A stretch of 64,000 nt of DNA. Source: Candidatus Cloacimonadota bacterium (GTDB lineage Bacteria > Cloacimonadota > Cloacimonadia > Cloacimonadales > Cloacimonadaceae). The position numbers and the translations under genes were made by a program. The notes under the pieces were generated by a model that saw nothing but the letters and a program-made list of their open reading frames with translations, did no database searches and was not told the origin of the DNA. The stretch is from contig JAKOXG010000006.1 in NCBI GenBank assembly GCA_029781115.1, positions 62,001-126,000 on the forward strand. Reading direction: 5' to 3'. Below, piece after piece: positions 63,307 through 64,000 of this stretch (position 1 is its first letter; each line of letters begins with the position of its first letter).

Positions 63307-63488
63307 CCTGCCCGCCTCCCTAATTCCTCCCTTCATTAAGTAAAGAGGGTGTAGGGTAGGTAGCAGATAAGCCACCACCAAAAAGTTGTCTTTCCCCAAC
63401 CTCTTCCTTACTTAGCCTCCCGGTGATTACCCGGAGCCTCCCGGGAAAAACCCGAGTATCTCCACGGCATCACCGGGCGGGTGAGTAA
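63307..63488 (-). repeat. 182-bp structured dispersed repeat, copy D (inverted)
   Basis: Read on the minus strand this copy runs TTACTCACCCGCCCGG to CGGGCAGG, again 182 bp. The 3' domain differs most from copies A and C: its stem reads CTACCCTA/TAGGGAGG, with one compensatory C-G pair, one wobble and one mismatch relative to copy A. It fills most of the 302-bp convergent gap between the permease and the last exported protein. Confidence 0.85.
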
Positions 63489-63522
63489 GAGCCAAGCAAC
63501 CGACGAATGAATACCGGATACC

Positions 63523-63550
63523 AAAAAGCCGGCCCATTCCTGAGCCGGCT
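63523..63550 (-). terminator. rho-independent terminator of the last exported-protein gene
   Basis: On the minus strand AGCCGGC-N10-GCCGGCT is followed by TTTTGG; it lies about 20 bp past the stop at 63570. Confidence 0.8.
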
Positions 63551-63569
63551 CGATAACGATGGATAATGC

Positions 63570-64000
63570 CTATTTCATCAGCATTATTTTGATAACTTTC
63601 CGATATCCCGGGGCATTCATCTTAACGAAGTACACACCGCTTGCCAAGGCACGCCCACAATCATCTTCGCCATCAAAGAAACTCTCATGGTGGCCGGTGT
63701 CACGGTGTTCATTGAGCAGGGTTCTCACCAATTGCCCCTTGATGTTGTAGATGTTCAGGCACACCTTTCCGGATTGTTTAACGCTGTAACTGATCGTGGT
63801 TTTAGGGTTGAAGGGATTGGGATAGTTTCCATGTAAAGCAGTGGCCGCCACCGGCACTTCAGGATCACCGCTTCCCTCCAGCATAATGAGGTTCAGGCTG
63901 GTAAAGAGTCCCTGGCTGACCATCACATTTTCCACGGTAGCACTGTCAAAGCCCTCGGCAGTAACTTCCAGCGTGCGACTGCCCACGGGAACCATGAGGA
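63570..64000 (-). CDS. C-terminal part of an exported protein with sorting domain (gene continues past window)
   Basis: About 143 residues, open at the window edge. The first 45 (SRTLEVTAEGFDSATVENV) resemble a carboxypeptidase-regulatory or PEGA-like beta domain. A short linker follows, then the clearest FlgD-like/T9SS type A-like sorting domain in the window: GNYPNPFNPKTTISYSV, NIYNIKGQLVRTLLNE, SGVYFVKM and the basic end KVIKIMLMK. The enzymatic or binding part must lie upstream, beyond 64000. Confidence 0.82.
   Translation of the reverse strand, partial: LMVPVGSRTLEVTAEGFDSATVENVMVSQGLFTSLNLIMLEGSGDPEVPVAATALHGNYPNPFNPKTTISYSVKQSGKVCLNIYNIKGQLVRTLLNEHRDTGHHESFFDGEDDCGRALASGVYFVKMNAPGYRKVIKIMLMK

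Overview
The window is a gene-dense stretch of a Gram-negative-type, probably anaerobic bacterial chromosome. Several exported proteins end in a FlgD-like (T9SS type A-like) C-terminal sorting domain with an NPFNP motif. There are two predicted outer-membrane beta-barrels, a Kdo-type arabinose-5-phosphate isomerase, a GT9 heptosyltransferase-like enzyme, a K+-dependent membrane pyrophosphatase, an [FeFe]-hydrogenase maturase (HydG) and a DUF2723 membrane protein. Together these point to the FCB superphylum, and the best guess is Candidatus Cloacimonadota. That placement is inference from gene content; no rRNA or tRNA gene is present to anchor it.

Layout. 1-5.4 kb: end of an FG-GAP/UnbV protein, guanine deaminase, and a 1018-residue exported repeat protein. 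5.8-11.3 kb (minus): thrS-kdsD and a Zn/Cd efflux pair (ArsR repressor plus P1B ATPase) with a clear operator. 11.7-19.2 kb: trxB-alaS-GT9, uvrB convergent to them, then a small unknown gene with ndk. 19.2-28.4 kb (minus): membrane pyrophosphatase, a PH-domain protein, and an apparent operon of a cmk-ispH fusion, rpsA with a long Glu/Pro tail, a PAP2 phosphatase and lemA. 28.6-33 kb: dgt, a 73-bp tandem repeat derived from the dgt 3' end, and nadE-TPR-ribD. 33.2-36.6 kb (minus): a decayed gingipain-like gene behind an FG-GAP sorting-domain protein, then about 1.2 kb without a convincing gene. 36.6-50 kb (plus): cupin and M42 peptidase, a zinc-ribbon microprotein, rsmA, outer-membrane proteins, a TetR regulator, a deacetylase, an aminotransferase, two sugar ABC permeases and DUF2723. 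50-64 kb: TM1266-like regulator with hydG, two small exported proteins, a 1425-residue sigma-54 activator, a DnaQ-DinG helicase, murB, an orphan ABC permease, and the end of another sorting-domain protein.

The most unusual signal is a dispersed intergenic element. Three copies (11385, 52177 and, inverted, 63307) are each exactly 182 bp, and a fourth (22543) is a 95-bp 5' half. The copies fold into two hairpin domains and carry one compensatory base-pair change. No transposase or other coding sequence is attached, so it is either a non-autonomous mobile element or a structured RNA. I saw no CRISPR array, complete insertion sequence, prophage or recognisable defence island.
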